DNA of 64,000 nucleotides. Source: Chondrosia reniformis. Its lineage: Eukaryota; Porifera; Demospongiae; Chondrillida; Chondrillidae. The stretch lies in assembly GCA_947172415.1 (NCBI GenBank), contig OX359196.1, forward strand, positions 2,501 through 66,500. Reading direction: 5' to 3'. Each line of letters begins with the position of its first letter. The first letter of the stretch is position 1. The translations under genes were made by a program, and so were the position numbers. Positions 25,772-39,600 of the stretch are shown here, piece after piece. A model generated the notes under the pieces. It had not been told where the DNA came from, did not search any database, and was given only the letters and a program-made list of their open reading frames with translations.

Positions 25772-25837
25772 AGGGTCATAGTGTCGAATCCTAACAAATA
25801 ATAAATCATCGGATAGCTCTCTTCAAGATCCATCTTT
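25772..25837. repeat. Right copy of an inverted flank repeat
   Basis: Matches the reverse complement of 1581-1645 (shared GGGTCATAGTGTC, AATCCTAA, GGATAGC and CTCTTCAAGATC blocks). A related phrase, TCAAAATGGGTATCATCGGA at 25533, resembles the reverse complement of 34-54 (TCAAAATGGGCATCATTGGA). Both sides of the array therefore carry copies of the same repeat family. Confidence 0.75.
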
Positions 25838-27137
25838 TAAATTAAAAATATATATAGATCAAATTGGCGTATTTACAGTAGCTTCTATTTAATAAGATTG
25901 GATTTGTCACACAAAGAAGACCGAAATAATAACGGCGACATTGGTAAAGGTTAGAGTAATGAATATTTAATGATATTAAAAGAAAATCGCACTTTTGACT
26001 ATTTTGCCACGTTTTTAAAACGCCCATATTGAACATATTACTACAGCGCAAATATGCCCCTTTTCGCATGAACAGTCACATATTATACCTGTGTAGTTTT
26101 TACACTTGTGCCTCAAATGTGGCCTTCAGTCCATAAAAGGGTTGCGGTAACACTTACACACAGTCGTTAAAAGGTTAAGGAATAAGGGGCCACTCCCCCG
26201 CCCCACTGGCCCTCGATCCCACAGGGCAGCCCTGTCTCTTTTGATGCCTATATAGCTATATACCCAACCCTGTATCCATCGGGGGCTGGGCCTTGGCGGC
26301 CGTCTGTCCTGAGTAATTTTTCCTCCTCCATGATCCCCAACAGGCCGTATTCTCGTAAGGAGCCCCGCCCATGCCAAAGGAGGCAGCTGAGCGCCACGCC
26401 CTCACCCTCCCCCACCAGCCTGGACCTGCCTGGACTGGTTACCATGCCATTGGTTCCCCTGCTTCCCCCTGACAGTGTGCAGGAAGCCTCCCAGTGGAGC
26501 CATGCACCCCCCTCCCTATTCCTTAAGTATGGGCCGTGTATTATATAATAAAGCAGGGTGGACAGCTTAGAGAGAGTGAAACAGCAAAGAATATGATGGC
26601 TGCTAAAAAGTTTAGAACTCTACTATATACATATATAAGAAGATGAAGATACCCACTACTATATATATAGTGTATACGAAAAGGAAGAACGCACCTATAT
26701 ATATAAAGAAGAAAAAGATGCATTTTTTTTGAAAATACCCACTCATGAAGAACATGACAAGGAATTATGAGCTCAGCCAGAGTATCAGATCCTAATATAA
26801 CTCTAGCCATACTTGACAACATAACACAAACTAATTACAATGTTACGGTTTGGTATTATGTAGCTAAAGTCCATGCAGGGTTAATTTGGTAGGGTTAATG
26901 AAAAAGACTAGGGTTACCATTGGAGACCAGGAGACCATGAACTACATGTGAGCGTCCACGCAAAAAGGGTGTTTCGACTAAAATAAGACTTTTTCAGGAA
27001 AGGGAACGAATTTGGAAACGAAAATGATCGTATATATCTGCAGGTATAAACGTTCTAACCATTAACGACATAGTTGAAGTATTAGATCTCATCGAGAGCT
27101 CTAATTTGGTATATTAATCGACTTATTTCGCTAAAAG

Positions 27138-27221
27138 GATGGCTTTTCGGCAGATCGATTTGAAGGCGTTTTGACCTGGCTAGAAGAAGAGTTTAAATCG
27201 GCCGAAAAAGACTACAAAAAG
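27138..27221 (+). other. Possible orphan internal exon (28 codons)
   Basis: An 84-nt stop-free stretch lies between an acceptor-like TTATTTCGCTAAAAG and a strong donor GGTGAGTG. It translates to a charged, helix-prone peptide beginning DGFSADRFEGVLTWLEEEF and ending EKDYKK. No in-frame partner exon was found nearby on either side. It may be a relic, part of an unrecognised small gene, or chance. Confidence 0.3.
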
Positions 27222-27500
27222 GTGAGTGAAGATGGACAGAGAGTCAGAAGGAATTGGAGGGGGCATAAACCGTTCACATTCGGCTGATAATGAAGAGAAA
27301 ATGTACTCTTCAAAGCCGTCTGATTCTGTCATAAGCTGCTGCATCTTGAGTGGGGGGTATATGTACACATTTTTCCAGAAACTTATGAATAATATGCATT
27401 AGCTATATATGAATATCATTGTAACATTCATTATAGTTCATTTAAATATTCATTAGACCTTTTACATTCCTATATTTTAAAATAGGAATGGAATTGAGAA

Positions 27501-27506
27501 TTTATT
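27501..27506 (-). promoter_or_regulatory. Candidate HUWE1 polyadenylation signal
   Basis: TTTATT on the plus strand is AATAAA on the minus strand, about 180 nt downstream of the HUWE1 stop codon. It is the canonical animal signal, but the cleavage site cannot be seen. Confidence 0.45.
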
Positions 27507-27684
27507 TCGCTGTAGAAGCCTTTCGCAGGGATAAAGCAAATAGTGCAATAAACTCACTTTTGGCAAAATATACCCGAAACCCCCTTTTTGCATGGACACA
27601 CACTCACCCTTAAAGCTTAGAACAGTCATTACATATATAGAACTTTTGATATATAACATGCAAGTCAACAATAAGAAAATAAAT

Positions 27685-30600
27685 CTAGTAATTAGCATGG
27701 TATATATTTATAAAGTCGTTAAACAAAGCCGAAGCCTTCAGGGCACTCCCTAATTGCAAGCAACAGCATCTTTTTCAACTTCTCATAAGATTCATATGCT
27801 GGTAAGTCCAACTGATTAAAGCTAGTGAAATGATAATAGGACTTTGTAGATGCAGTAGATGTTATACATATCTAACTGGTTAGGCTTACCAAGTGTGAGC
27901 TGATGGGAGTCTGTCAGTGGAACGATCATCTCGATGAACTTGAAACTTCTGAGGTCCACTCATTCCCTCCAAGGCTGCGAAACCAAGCAATGGAACACGT
28001 GAGGTTCCTGTGACAAACTGAAGAAATCTTGCCTGGTCAGTCTCGTCACATGTCTTCAGAACACTCCACAACCATTGAATCTTAGTACAATAAGCAAGCT
28101 ATCACATGTGTTTGGTAACTGATATATGCACTTGCATACCTGGAGGTCATCCTTACTGTACTTGTGGTACTCTGTATTATTCTTTAAATCATCCAGATCA
28201 ATAGAGGGCAGACCCGAAATAAGCAATTCCAACTCTTGTTCATTAAAGATAGATATCAGCTCACGAGGAATTATCTCATAAAAACCTTCCAAAAAGCTTT
28301 TTGTTTGCTGTTTGATAGATTCAGTCATTTTCATTAAACACATCAGTTTGACATACTCTCTCTTGTTGGTTTCAATGACAGTTATACCCGAACCACCTGA
28401 CTTCAATTCCTGAGGCTTTGTAGTTCCAAATTCTGTTAACTAAATATAATTAAGAGCAAAACACTTGTATTCAATATAAATGGTATGAAAGTGATATGCA
28501 TGTGACACACTTCTGTAGTGAAAGTGAGATCCAACTGTAGGCTGTCAATGTTGTTGTCCAAAATGTACTTCATGCTTTGATAGAACCTATAGTCCTCGGC
28601 TTCCATGTCAGAAAAGTGAAGGGACTTCCCCAAGATGTGTTTATAGAATGACCTAGTGAAAAAGGCCTCTAACAGCTTATTGTCATATATGGCTTTAGCA
28701 ATCATTCTTCCAACAAATTTAAAGAATTGCAAGTGATCTGGATTGACATGAGAGCTAGGGTTGGGTGAGTAGGTCCGACCTCCTGGGGCCACCTTAAAGA
28801 GAGCGTAATTGGGATTGAATATCTCTCGAGAGACAATCAGGTACCACTCTCTCAGGATTCCTCCTAAAACATGTTACAACACAGTAGTATCCTCAGTAGA
28901 GATGCTGCACATAATTGGACACTTACCAGCATCCTGCCCCTGCTCTCCCTCAAAAGACACATAAAGATTGCCCATCATTTCAGAAGAACTGCGATGATAC
29001 AGCTCCCTAAACGAGTCCTCAAACACTTGACTTCTTCTGACATGAATCATAATGTCATCTTTGCGAGGAGAATCAGAGAGACTGTCTAATTCTTGTCTAA
29101 AGTACCTCTTTTTCACATCAAAGTCAAGCAACTTCGTATGATTGATTAATATTGCAAAGGGACTTTCCCCAAGATTACCAGCCATTTGGCGCAGTATGTT
29201 ATTCAGTACCGTTCTGTGATTCTCTACAGAGGAAACATTCACAACCTTTTAATACAGCTGCTACAAAGGGAACTAAGCAAATAGGTACATCAACATTCTG
29301 TAGTCACTTATTGAGCACAGCAACGCACAGAATCAGACACAAACAGGTATGACAGACATAAGTAGGTACATACCTGCAAACTCCAAGAACTTCTTCATGT
29401 CCTGAGAGATTGAGTCCTTTGGTTGCGGTCCAGAAGGATGAGGGCTGGAGATGGAGGGGTGCGGAGAACCAGGCAACACCAGCTCTTCCATGGCATGGGT
29501 AGAGCTGACAGACAGCATACGTTTGGAGGCCGAGTGATCAACAGGTAGAGCATGAACTATGAAGAATGCCTCTACTGCTGATTGTAAGACTAACACTGCA
29601 TGTGAGTCTTCTGTTTCGCTCAGTGCATTGAGACATTCACTGAGTTTATCCCACAGTGCATCCAGCTCCACCTGAACAGAGAGACTGGGCAGTTCCATCA
29701 CAACAGTCCTGTTCTCTTTTCTGTTCCGACTCTTGACAGCATTGTAGGCGGCCTCTCGGAGATCGTGAACTACTTTTAGGATCCTCAGAAAGAGGCCCTG
29801 TTGAGCAGCCTTGCAAGTTAGAGGCACCATGGCAGGCAGGTGGATGTCATGGGAATGGTCTACTTTGATGGGTGCGGTGGTGGGCAAAGCTAACACAGCC
29901 TTACTTGCTGAGGTCTGCTTGCTACTGGATGGAACGTCCTTCTCTTTTGATGATGCAATATAGTCAGTCACATCTTTGAACAGAGCTTCTATCTGATGAA
30001 ATACCTTTCTACCAACATCTTGAGCTCCCTTTATGAGTAAATCCATCACCGCCTGACGAGTTGCTTGACTACAATGAGAAAGGTTTGTGAGAAATTTGGT
30101 GGCATTTTCTTCACAGCTGTCGCTCAAGCTGGCACTTGAGAGGAGGACATTCATAATGTACTGAAGGAGGTGGTTTTCCACAAGTGAATGTTCTTCTTTT
30201 TTGAATACTTCATCAATTTCCATTGTCTCTACTGGAGAGTTGGCTGTCACTGCAGTCTGCTCGTTGATCTGGGCTGGACCTTTGTCCTGTGCTGGGATTT
30301 CCTCTTCACTTGACTTGATGGACAGTCCTGCCTTTGGTATACAGCCAGATATTTGGACTAAGACGGACATTACCTTATCAGTCAGTTCAGAACTGCGTGC
30401 AATCACAGGTTGTTCCAGAAGCTGAATTAACCTGGAAATGAAACTGGATGTGAACATTTCAACAGGCTTGCTTGGCTCGGCATCAGTGGAAAGACCCAAT
30501 TTCATAACAGCTTTTCCTTTCCTAATTGCACCTTCATTTAGCCTGGTGAGTATGTGCCAAAAGTTGCTGTTCACCTGGTGAGTCTTTACCTGCATGAGAG

Positions 30601-33600
30601 GCTCTTTTAGTGGAGGAGCCAACTTGGGAGGGAGGAAGCTTGAGGAAAAGTACTTGCACAAGACTACAACGAGGTCCAGCACATTTTTGCAGACCATGCT
30701 ACAAGCATGAGGATGCACTCCGATAACAGGGACACCTCTAACAGGTCTATCCACAGTAAACACTTGTGTGTGTGCTCCCAGTACGCCAGCTATAGTCAAA
30801 TTCAACCAATTGTCTTTCTGCTTGACCACCTCTGATCCAACTGATAGCTGGTTGGATTGCAGAGGCTCCTTTCCGTCAGCCATCCTCAGGATACTGATGA
30901 GAGAGTCAATAACCCAAGCCCTAGTGTCTGGATGGACACACACATGCCGAATAACACGGTGCAAACGATTGACATGCAGCTTCTGATGCTGCTGCTGGTA
31001 CTCAATGAAGAGCAGCACTAGGATGCAAGTGAGCGCCTCAGAGTCAAGGATCTGCTTTGGAATGTACTCCTTTGGCCAGTTGGGCTTCAGTGGAGCGGCA
31101 TGGACACGTAGAGTAACTGATGGAAGGCCAACCCTAGGAAAGTTTTCCCTTAAATTTCTCAATCGATCTCTCTCTCTTTGTACTTCAGAGCTAACTTCTT
31201 CTGGAAGGTCTGAAAACTGCAACTCCTGTCGTTCAGCCAAGTCACGAATGACAATCCTCCTTAAGCTGGGTGCAAGTGAACCGAAAAAAGATGTTAAATC
31301 TGATTGCAGTGAAACTTCTGATTGCTGACGAATCTATACAAAAAGAGATATTATATTGTCAACAACTACCAAAACTTGGCTGTTTATACTATGTTTACAA
31401 GTGTTTAGACAAAAGTACCACAAAGTGAGCTTACCTCATTCTGTGTCTCTGGAGCCAAACTGGAGACTATATCAGAGTCACCTGATCGCTGCTGCTCTGT
31501 GCTGGAGGCAGCTTGATCACTCACTTGTCTCTGCTCCAATTCAGTCTGATGTTGGGCAAGCACTTCAGCTCTGATGTTGTCTGGCAAGGCTGCAAGGAAG
31601 GTCTGATCCAGCACCTCGGGCAGTTCACCAGTCCCAACTGGCGCACTGTGTTCAGATTCTAGTTGGGCACCACTTTCAGGACTGTCATCCTGCTGATCAG
31701 CCCCTCCTTCTGTAACATCTCTCTGGTGCTGAGATTGGGCAGTGGCAGTTGAAGTAGCACTTACTGTTAATGTATTAGCTAAAAGAGGCCCAACTATGTC
31801 TGATGGAGAGCTGGTTGTAGGAGGCGTTGGAGGTGGAGCAGCTAGACTGACAGATGGAGCAGCAGGAGGGGCAGCAGGCGGGGGGGAGGTTCCTGCCACT
31901 GCTGAGAAAAAGGTGTAAAGTGGATCACTGGGGTTCATCTCTGCTAGTCTGGCCAAGGCGGACTCCCTGCTTCCCACAGGGGCATGTACACTTGCAGTGT
32001 GATCTGATTGAGCAATCTGTCCTTGTGACTGTACTGGAGACACAGAACGCTCACTTGCTTCAGTTTCCATGGTAACAACACTCTGTGTGGGGGAACTCCC
32101 TCTGGTGGCCACAGAGCTAGCTTCTTCAATGTTTCGTTGATCAAGTCTCTGAGCTGGCTGAACTGTAAGTGACATATCAATATCAGAAGTCTCTCCTCCT
32201 GGGCTTATATTGTCCTTTTCCAATTCATATTTATCCTGCAGTTTACTAGTAAAAGTCCAAAATACTTCACCCAGCCTTAAGTGCTGGGCACAGCCATCCA
32301 GAGCAGCAACCTCTTCGTCCCAGCGCTGCAGCTCATTTTGAACAGGGCCCATTTCATAGTCTTCCATCATCAGCATTGGACCCCCAGAACCATCCTGGTC
32401 CTTGTTCTCAGTACGCTCTCCTTGACGCATCAACTGGGAGACTGAGGTTGTCGGGTTGTAAGTCGGTCTCATGATGCCAGCTTGAAGAGCAATACGCTGG
32501 TATTTGAAGCGTTCTGCACCATCTCCGTGTTGTTCTGAGCGCTGGTTGACCAGCCGTCCCGTTGCCATGGAGTACACCTGGACAACCCGCCTCACAGTGA
32601 GTGGGTGGTTCAATGCCATAGGACCTGTCTCCTCCGGCTGATGGCTGGTTCTGTGCATGCGTGAACTTGTGGAACTTCCCGAGGATGATCCTGCTCTGCC
32701 AGTAACTGCAGAATATACATACATAAATAGTAACAATTCACATCTATCATTCAATAAACATACGTACCTCTGCCACCATTGTCTACATCAGAATCTGACT
32801 CAAGCAAGCTACTGTCATTATCATCTTCATCTTCATCTTCATCATCATCATCATCGTCATTTTCAGGGGTTGCAATTTCTTCAATACTTTCCATTTCCTC
32901 TTTTGCTTCTTCAGAACCAACATCTAGTTCATTGACACCCTCACTTGCCTCGCTGCCACTTTCCTCTACTTCTGACTCCACCTCCTTCCCTTCAATACTG
33001 TGACTCTCTTCCTCACTTAGGATAACCTCCTGTTCGTGCATCTCGTGAATGTGGTCAGAGGAGGTGTCGTCCTGAAAACTAATCATAACTTCACGAACTC
33101 TGTCTCCCTCAACCTCTTCTGTAATGTTTAGATCTTCTACGATGTGACTCTCATAGTCTGATTCTTTCTCCTCACCAGCTGAGTTGTAGTTATCCAAATC
33201 TCCCAAATCTTCATCATCGTCGTCCAAGTGACTATGTTCATCATCATCATCGTCATCATCATCTGTCTCGTCTCCCTCAGCCAGCTCTCCTTCCAGAAGT
33301 TCCTCAACCATCTCTGAAATGACTCTTTCCTCAGTTTCTCTTTCGGTCCACTCTGCATGCTCCTTCACATCTTCATCATCAACCTCCAAAGGGACCAGAG
33401 GTTCAACCTCTTGTTCATCCTGACTGCCTGCTGCCTCCACTTCGGACACTTGGCCCCCTACTACAGGGGTTGAGGTACTCAGGAGGACATCATTGCTGCT
33501 TTGCACGGGTGGAGACTGTGTTGCAACAAGGACACTGGTAGTTGCCATGACAGCACTCTCCTGGCTGGGGTCAGAGGTCACCACTGGTGCAGTTGGTAAT

Positions 33601-36600
33601 GGCCGAATCTTTCTCCTATGCCTAGCTGCCTCATTGACCTGGTTAACATACTTAATCAGTCTATCTAAAGGTCTTAAAATGCCATTCATGGTAGAGATGA
33701 ACGAGCTGTTGTCCAGGTCCAGGTAGTGTGGAGCTCGGGCCAAATCTGTGATGACTCCTTTATGTATGAGTTGTCTGATCACCATGTGAATAGCTTTATT
33801 GTCTTTACTCTCGAGAAAGTAGTTGATCAAACTGCAGAAGGACCTCAGTCTGTTGTGCTTTGTCAGACACTCTGGAAGTTGGAAGGTGCGGACAAGTGCA
33901 CGTTTGTACTCCAAGACAAAGGCACCATGCACCTCTGCTCGGAAATTCTCTGTAATAACAATGGCCTCCAACAGACGCTTGGGCAGTTTGGCCCCCATAA
34001 ATGTGCTTATACGCATGTCACCAGCCAACAAGTATTCCAGCAGGAACTTCAGAAATGTCATTTCCTGAAGTAAGATTTAAAAAAATCAATTTATATACCC
34101 AATATTGTTGCTAACCTTTTTCTGTTTGCCTATGAGTACAATTTTATGAATAACATAACCTAGCTATCCAATATTGATGAACCTTTATGTATTAACAATG
34201 AGACCATCAAACTGTCAATTAGTAACATCTACCCCAAAAGAATTTATTCTTAAATTCCAGCCCTAGAAAATTTCCCTTTTTAGATCTTAGATATAACCAA
34301 TTATTTAGTATATGATAAGCGAGAAGACTTTAACTTTGATATAGTAAACTTCCCCTATCTAGATAGTACAATTCCTAATGCCTTTATTTCACAACTACGG
34401 TACACACGCAAAATATCTTGACCTTCAAAGTTACGAATATGTGTAAGTCATTTTCGAAGAAGCAAATGGAATTCGAAAAAAATCAAAAGATATTTAAAAA
34501 AATCGGAGCAGTAAAAAAAAGATTAGAAGATCGTACGTATTACTTCGAAAAACTTTGAAAATCAGGAAATACCTTTAAATTGACATGCGCTAGATTTTAG
34601 TTAACACATTCGATCGAAAGAATTCTTGCACTTGCAAATCGAAGCGAATAAGCGAAGAACACTCTAGAAAGAAGATGGCGAAGTATACAACGATTATACA
34701 CATCAAAGGATCGTTTCATGACGCCTTGGCACTGAGTGTTACTCTTAATCCTTACACGGCATAAATTAGAAAATATTTGTCAGTTACTGTACCTTCGAAA
34801 CTTCGAAAATCTTCCCATTTTCAAAGAAATCGTTTCGAAGTAGCTTTGAACATTTTCGAAGATTTTCGAAGTATTTTGAAGCGAAAGAACAACATTGCAA
34901 ACAAAGTAACCAAGAGTAAAGAGTTTTGCGTGTGTACCATATTTAGATACAGTACACCCACCCATATACAGACACGCCCACCCATATGCAGACACGCCCA
35001 GCCATACGCAGACACACCCACCCATACGCAGACACGCCCACCCATACGCAGACACGCCCACCCATACGCAGACACGCCCACCCATACGCAGACACGCCCA
35101 TCCATATGCAGACACGCCCACCCATACGCAGATACGCCCACCCATATGCAGACACGCCCAGCCATACGCAGACACACCCACCCATACGCAGACACGCCCA
35201 CCCATACGCAGACACGCCCACCCATACGCAGACACGCCCACCCATACGCAGACACGCCCATCCATATGCAGACACGCCCACCCATACGCAGATACGCCCA
35301 CCCATATGCAGACAGACCCACCCTCAAGTAGACATATTAGAACATACTTCTGAAGGATTTTTCTTTTCCAGCTTTACTGTCTTTTTACAAGTTATGATGT
35401 ATCTAACCACTGGTGGGTAGCTTTGGACCAGCTCCATTAGCAACCTTGTGAGAGCTGACTTGGTTAAAAGAGGCAGTTCATACTTCCTCCACGGTTCAGG
35501 AGCATCATTTTTTTCATCTATTTCCTCCTGTTTTCTATCTCTTCGAGGAGTGTCATCATCGCTGTCACTACTGTCCTTGTCTTTAGTATCTCCTTTTGCC
35601 TGTTTACCTTTGTCACCCTTTCCATCACCTTCCTTGTCACCCTTTCCATCTCCCTCCTTGTCACCTTTTCCATCTCCCTCCTTGTCTGTGGCACCCTCTT
35701 TTGCTTTCTGCCCCACCTCTACAGTGTCCATCTTCTTTTCTGGAGGAGGCCAGCCACTGACAATCCTTATTCTGCGAGCACCTTTTTGTTCTTCCTCTGT
35801 CAGGTCTTTTGGGTTTTCCCCATCGAGCCCTATTCTGGGTAAGTCCCTTCGAACAATATTGTCAGTCATCAGTTCCACTATTTGCCTCTGAGCTTCAGAC
35901 AGTTCACTTGGGGCTTCCACAATCCTTTTCTCAGTCACACTAACATACAAGGGATTGATTTCCTTGTGAGAAGAATAATTTTCCTTTTCAAAAGGAACTG
36001 AAAATCTGTATATTGCACTGAGGGTCTCTAGAAAGCACTCGTGGTCTCTCATAGAAATAGCAGCCATTTTCTTCATTAGGTAGTGAAATTCAGAAGCATT
36101 CTTCCCAGATGGTTTGACTTCCTTGAGGTTAATGACATTGGGGCTTGTGACAATGTTGCGCAACACACTCTCATAAACATATTTCTTCATTTCTCCAACT
36201 TCAAAAATGTGACGAATAATATGTGTGGCCATTGTATAGAAGTTTTTGAAATTACTCCTCCTTCGAACTCTAAAGAGCATGGGGATCCCCCCTTCATCAA
36301 CAAACACCTGAGCCAGTTTCTCAAGTCTGGTAAATCTTACCAACAGTCGGCACAGAGCATGCAAAGAGTCCTTTTCCAGGGCACCCAGCAAGAGAGAGGT
36401 ACAATGCCTAATAAGGAGACCACACAAAACCAATGACTCAAACCACAACTTGGTTACTGCTACCACACTTCTAGTCATATGCATCCACTTTTATTAACTA
36501 ACTTGACAACCTTCTCTCCCAGATCTTCAGATATGCCCTCAATCCTTCTTGGCAGGACATTACCTCTCCTTTCACTTGTTGGTAAAATAAGTCGAAGGAC

Positions 36601-39600
36601 AGGTCTGCAAGTGTTGGTTTCAGAGTTAACCTAACAGAGACAGAGTGGTCCAGTTGAGTAGGGCTGACATGTCTCTTTGCCACAGCACATGCTAACCTGC
36701 ATCATTGAAGGGAACTGAACATTGTACTTCCGACGGCTGATGATCACTCTACAAGAAGCATCCTCCTTCTTAAAGGCCTTCTCTAATAGTCTGTTGTTGT
36801 CCTCAGGGTAAGGGGACCACTTTCCGGAGGACTCATCAAACCAGTACCAGTGGACCTATAGTGAGGAGCACTGCAGTGTGAACTGCTTCAGTAGATTAGT
36901 CACTCCAGTCTCACATTCTCTCTGTAGCCATCAGGGTACGTCCACCGGACTATTCCAAGCTGCTTGAAGCAGAGGTCCAGGGCAACCAACATACTCGCAA
37001 CCCAACTACAGGAGAGGGACAATTTGATTGGTCATTCAAGCAAGCCTCATGGAGGCAGCTGTTATGTACCTTGGCATGTTTGACAGCCTATTAATAAGTC
37101 CTATTCCACCGACGGTGAGACCAAACACCTTCACTATGTTGTCAAAGCCCCCCCTTCCAGCCATAGTCACTGTTACCAGGGGCTGCTCCTGGAAAATGGC
37201 AAACAGTGACCAACTTCTCCTGACAGACTCACAATATTAGACATACGTATGTGAATCACAGAATGAACACATCAGAATTGATAGACCCATATGTACATAT
37301 GCTTTGCAAAACTTACCTTTGCAAACTGAGCTGTCAGGTGCATGACAACTCCAAATCTGTCCATCTCTGACTTGAAATCTGGATCTCTTAGTTTCTGATA
37401 CTTCTCCTCTGCTGTCAGCCCCTCAAAGTGTTCCCAGTACCTCTGACAGCCAGCGTTCAACACCTGCAAGGTACCGCACTCATTAGTACAGGCACAATGC
37501 TCAACTAGCTAGCCTACTTTAGTCACAAAATCTGCATACAACAGCTGGCACCAATTTGCTCCCAATCGAATGCACAGGTTGTTCATCAAAGAGGACACTC
37601 TAAACACACTCTCTGGGTAGGTGAATATAAATGACAAAATCTGATCAACAAGACAGTCCCCCAGTCTGTCAATTACAGCAGTATCACATCTTTGAGGTAC
37701 ATCGCTGTCAAGTTCAGCATCATCTTCGCCCTGCACAAGCGACAAACAATTTCAAAAGCATCACACGACAGCCACATGTTAAGTGTACCTTGGACTTGGT
37801 ATCCTCCAATGATAGCATAATAGCCAAACGCATCTGTTCATCTTCACGAAGAGCATTGGCACGCTGAACCTTTTACAAAGAGGTAATAGTCATCACAGTG
37901 TAAGTAGGTGGTCGTGTGATTGTCATGTGACTATCACATGACCCATACTTACATTCTTGGAGGCTAGCAACCAGTCAGTAGCATCCTGGAGCCGATTTTC
38001 ATTGTGTCTCAGAGCCACTTCTGCCTCGTCTCGAGTGAAGCCCATGGAGAGCAGCTGGCGGATACCAAACGGGTCCAACTCCAAATCTCTAGATTGGAAT
38101 GAGACAATGATGAGTAAGACCCTATAATTGAATAAAAAACTCTGTCATTTCATACTTTCTGGGATCCTCCTTTTTAGCCTTTTCAGCTGCAGCCTTCTTT
38201 TTCCGCTCCTCCCTCTGAATCCTCAGTCCCAACTCGATCAAGTCATCACTTTCAATGAGCATCCTAACGCAGGACAGCAGCAGGTCTGTGTTCTTTGACT
38301 TCAGGTGCAGCAGGTATGGAGACCTCCACAGCTCCACCAAACAGGGTCCCAGCAACTGGAAAGGGTCACACACACATATGTACACTTTAACACACATCCC
38401 TACTCACCAGAAAACACTAACTAACCCTTTGACACTGAATGAAAAGGTACAGAGCATTGTAATTATCCTTTGCTTGATTCAACAACTTGTCTTCTTCATC
38501 TGCATCCTGCCTGCTGACATTGATGGTGTGAGATGTCTTCACCAAGTTATCGTAGTTAAACAGTTTCTCTGTGATGCACAACCACGTCTCAAGCACATCT
38601 AAAATTATACCTACAAACGCACAATTCTGGCTCAATATTCATTTCCTCCTTAATATTCTAACCTATCTCCCGACACCACACTACTCTCTCGTTACCTTCT
38701 ACTGGTCCACTAATGGGACACTGTGTGAGGCTCCTCATTCCATGCTCAAATATCCTGCAAAAGGATGAAAACAGAATGTGCGGATGACACTCTATCACAC
38801 TCAGTTGGGACAAACTGCCAGCCCTCTGTACTGTAGCACTCTTCCATTCAGGAGCAGTCACATTCAACAAGACAGTTCCTGTACACACACAGTGCTTCAT
38901 ACTGCACTTCACCAGAACTCACTCTCGCATGATCTCAACTCCTCCGGCATTCTCAAAGGGACGCAAGTACAAGTGGTAACTACTTCTATTGTCATCAAAC
39001 ATCAGCAACTCACAAAATTCAAGTAAATACAAACATGTTGTCAAGCTACAAATACAAGCAAACAAGACAAGTAAACAAGACAAGTAAACAAGTTAATGAA
39101 AACCAAGTCCTTTCACTGACCTACAAAACACATCTGTGTGGGTGGTGCCTTCTGGAGGTACAATTCCTCTTGAGAGTGTGGGAAGTTCTTCACTAGCATA
39201 CTCCAGAAGCAGACGAATGGTGACATTTGATATTTGCACCACCTCCTGCATGTCGGGAGGGGGGATGGGTGGACGCCCACGTGGTCTAGAAATGGGTTCG
39301 GCAATGAGCAGCACAATAGAGTTAAACAATTCCGACAAAGACCTTCCAATTCTGGAACAGAGGGTTAAATACATTGTTGCATTGCGCAATATCTTTATTT
39401 CTGGTGCATCTGGTTTGCTAGGTTCCCGTGGCTCCTCCTCATCATCTTCCTCATAAAAGAATCTGTAGCGGGCCCTCCGTCTGTAGGCAGAGAACAAGCC
39501 ACCACTTCCATATAAGGACTTGGAGATACTGCCCTTCTCTGGCTCCTCCTTGGAGTCCTCCTTCTTGCTGTCTTGCGAGATGTCCATCTTCTCCTCCTCC

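Larger units (their letters stand above)
25496..27684. other. Unassigned spacer between satellite and HUWE1
   Basis: Sequence from 25496 to about 26140 is AT-rich, with no plausible gene. Bases 26150-26540 are GC-rich (CCCCGCCCCACTGGCCC, CCTCACCCTCCCCCACCAGC) with several short overlapping frames and no recognisable protein. Bases 26560-27110 are again AT-rich with TATATA runs. The right end (27500-27684) should be HUWE1 3' untranslated sequence. One possible orphan exon is listed separately. Confidence 0.6.

Noticed and set aside
26126..26548. Overlapping short frames in the GC-rich segment between the array and HUWE1
   Set aside because: The frames on both strands are mutually exclusive, have no family resemblance, and lack convincing splice or start context. 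Base composition explains them.
32657..32935. Plus-strand frame rich in His/Leu over the acidic HUWE1 segment
   Set aside because: It is the antisense of the Asp/Glu-rich coding exon of HUWE1.
34780..35420. Open frames with repeated Y-G-W-A-C-L or H-P-Y-A-D-T units
   Set aside because: Produced by the 20-bp intronic minisatellite. The unit length is not a multiple of three, so the same peptide simply cycles through all frames.
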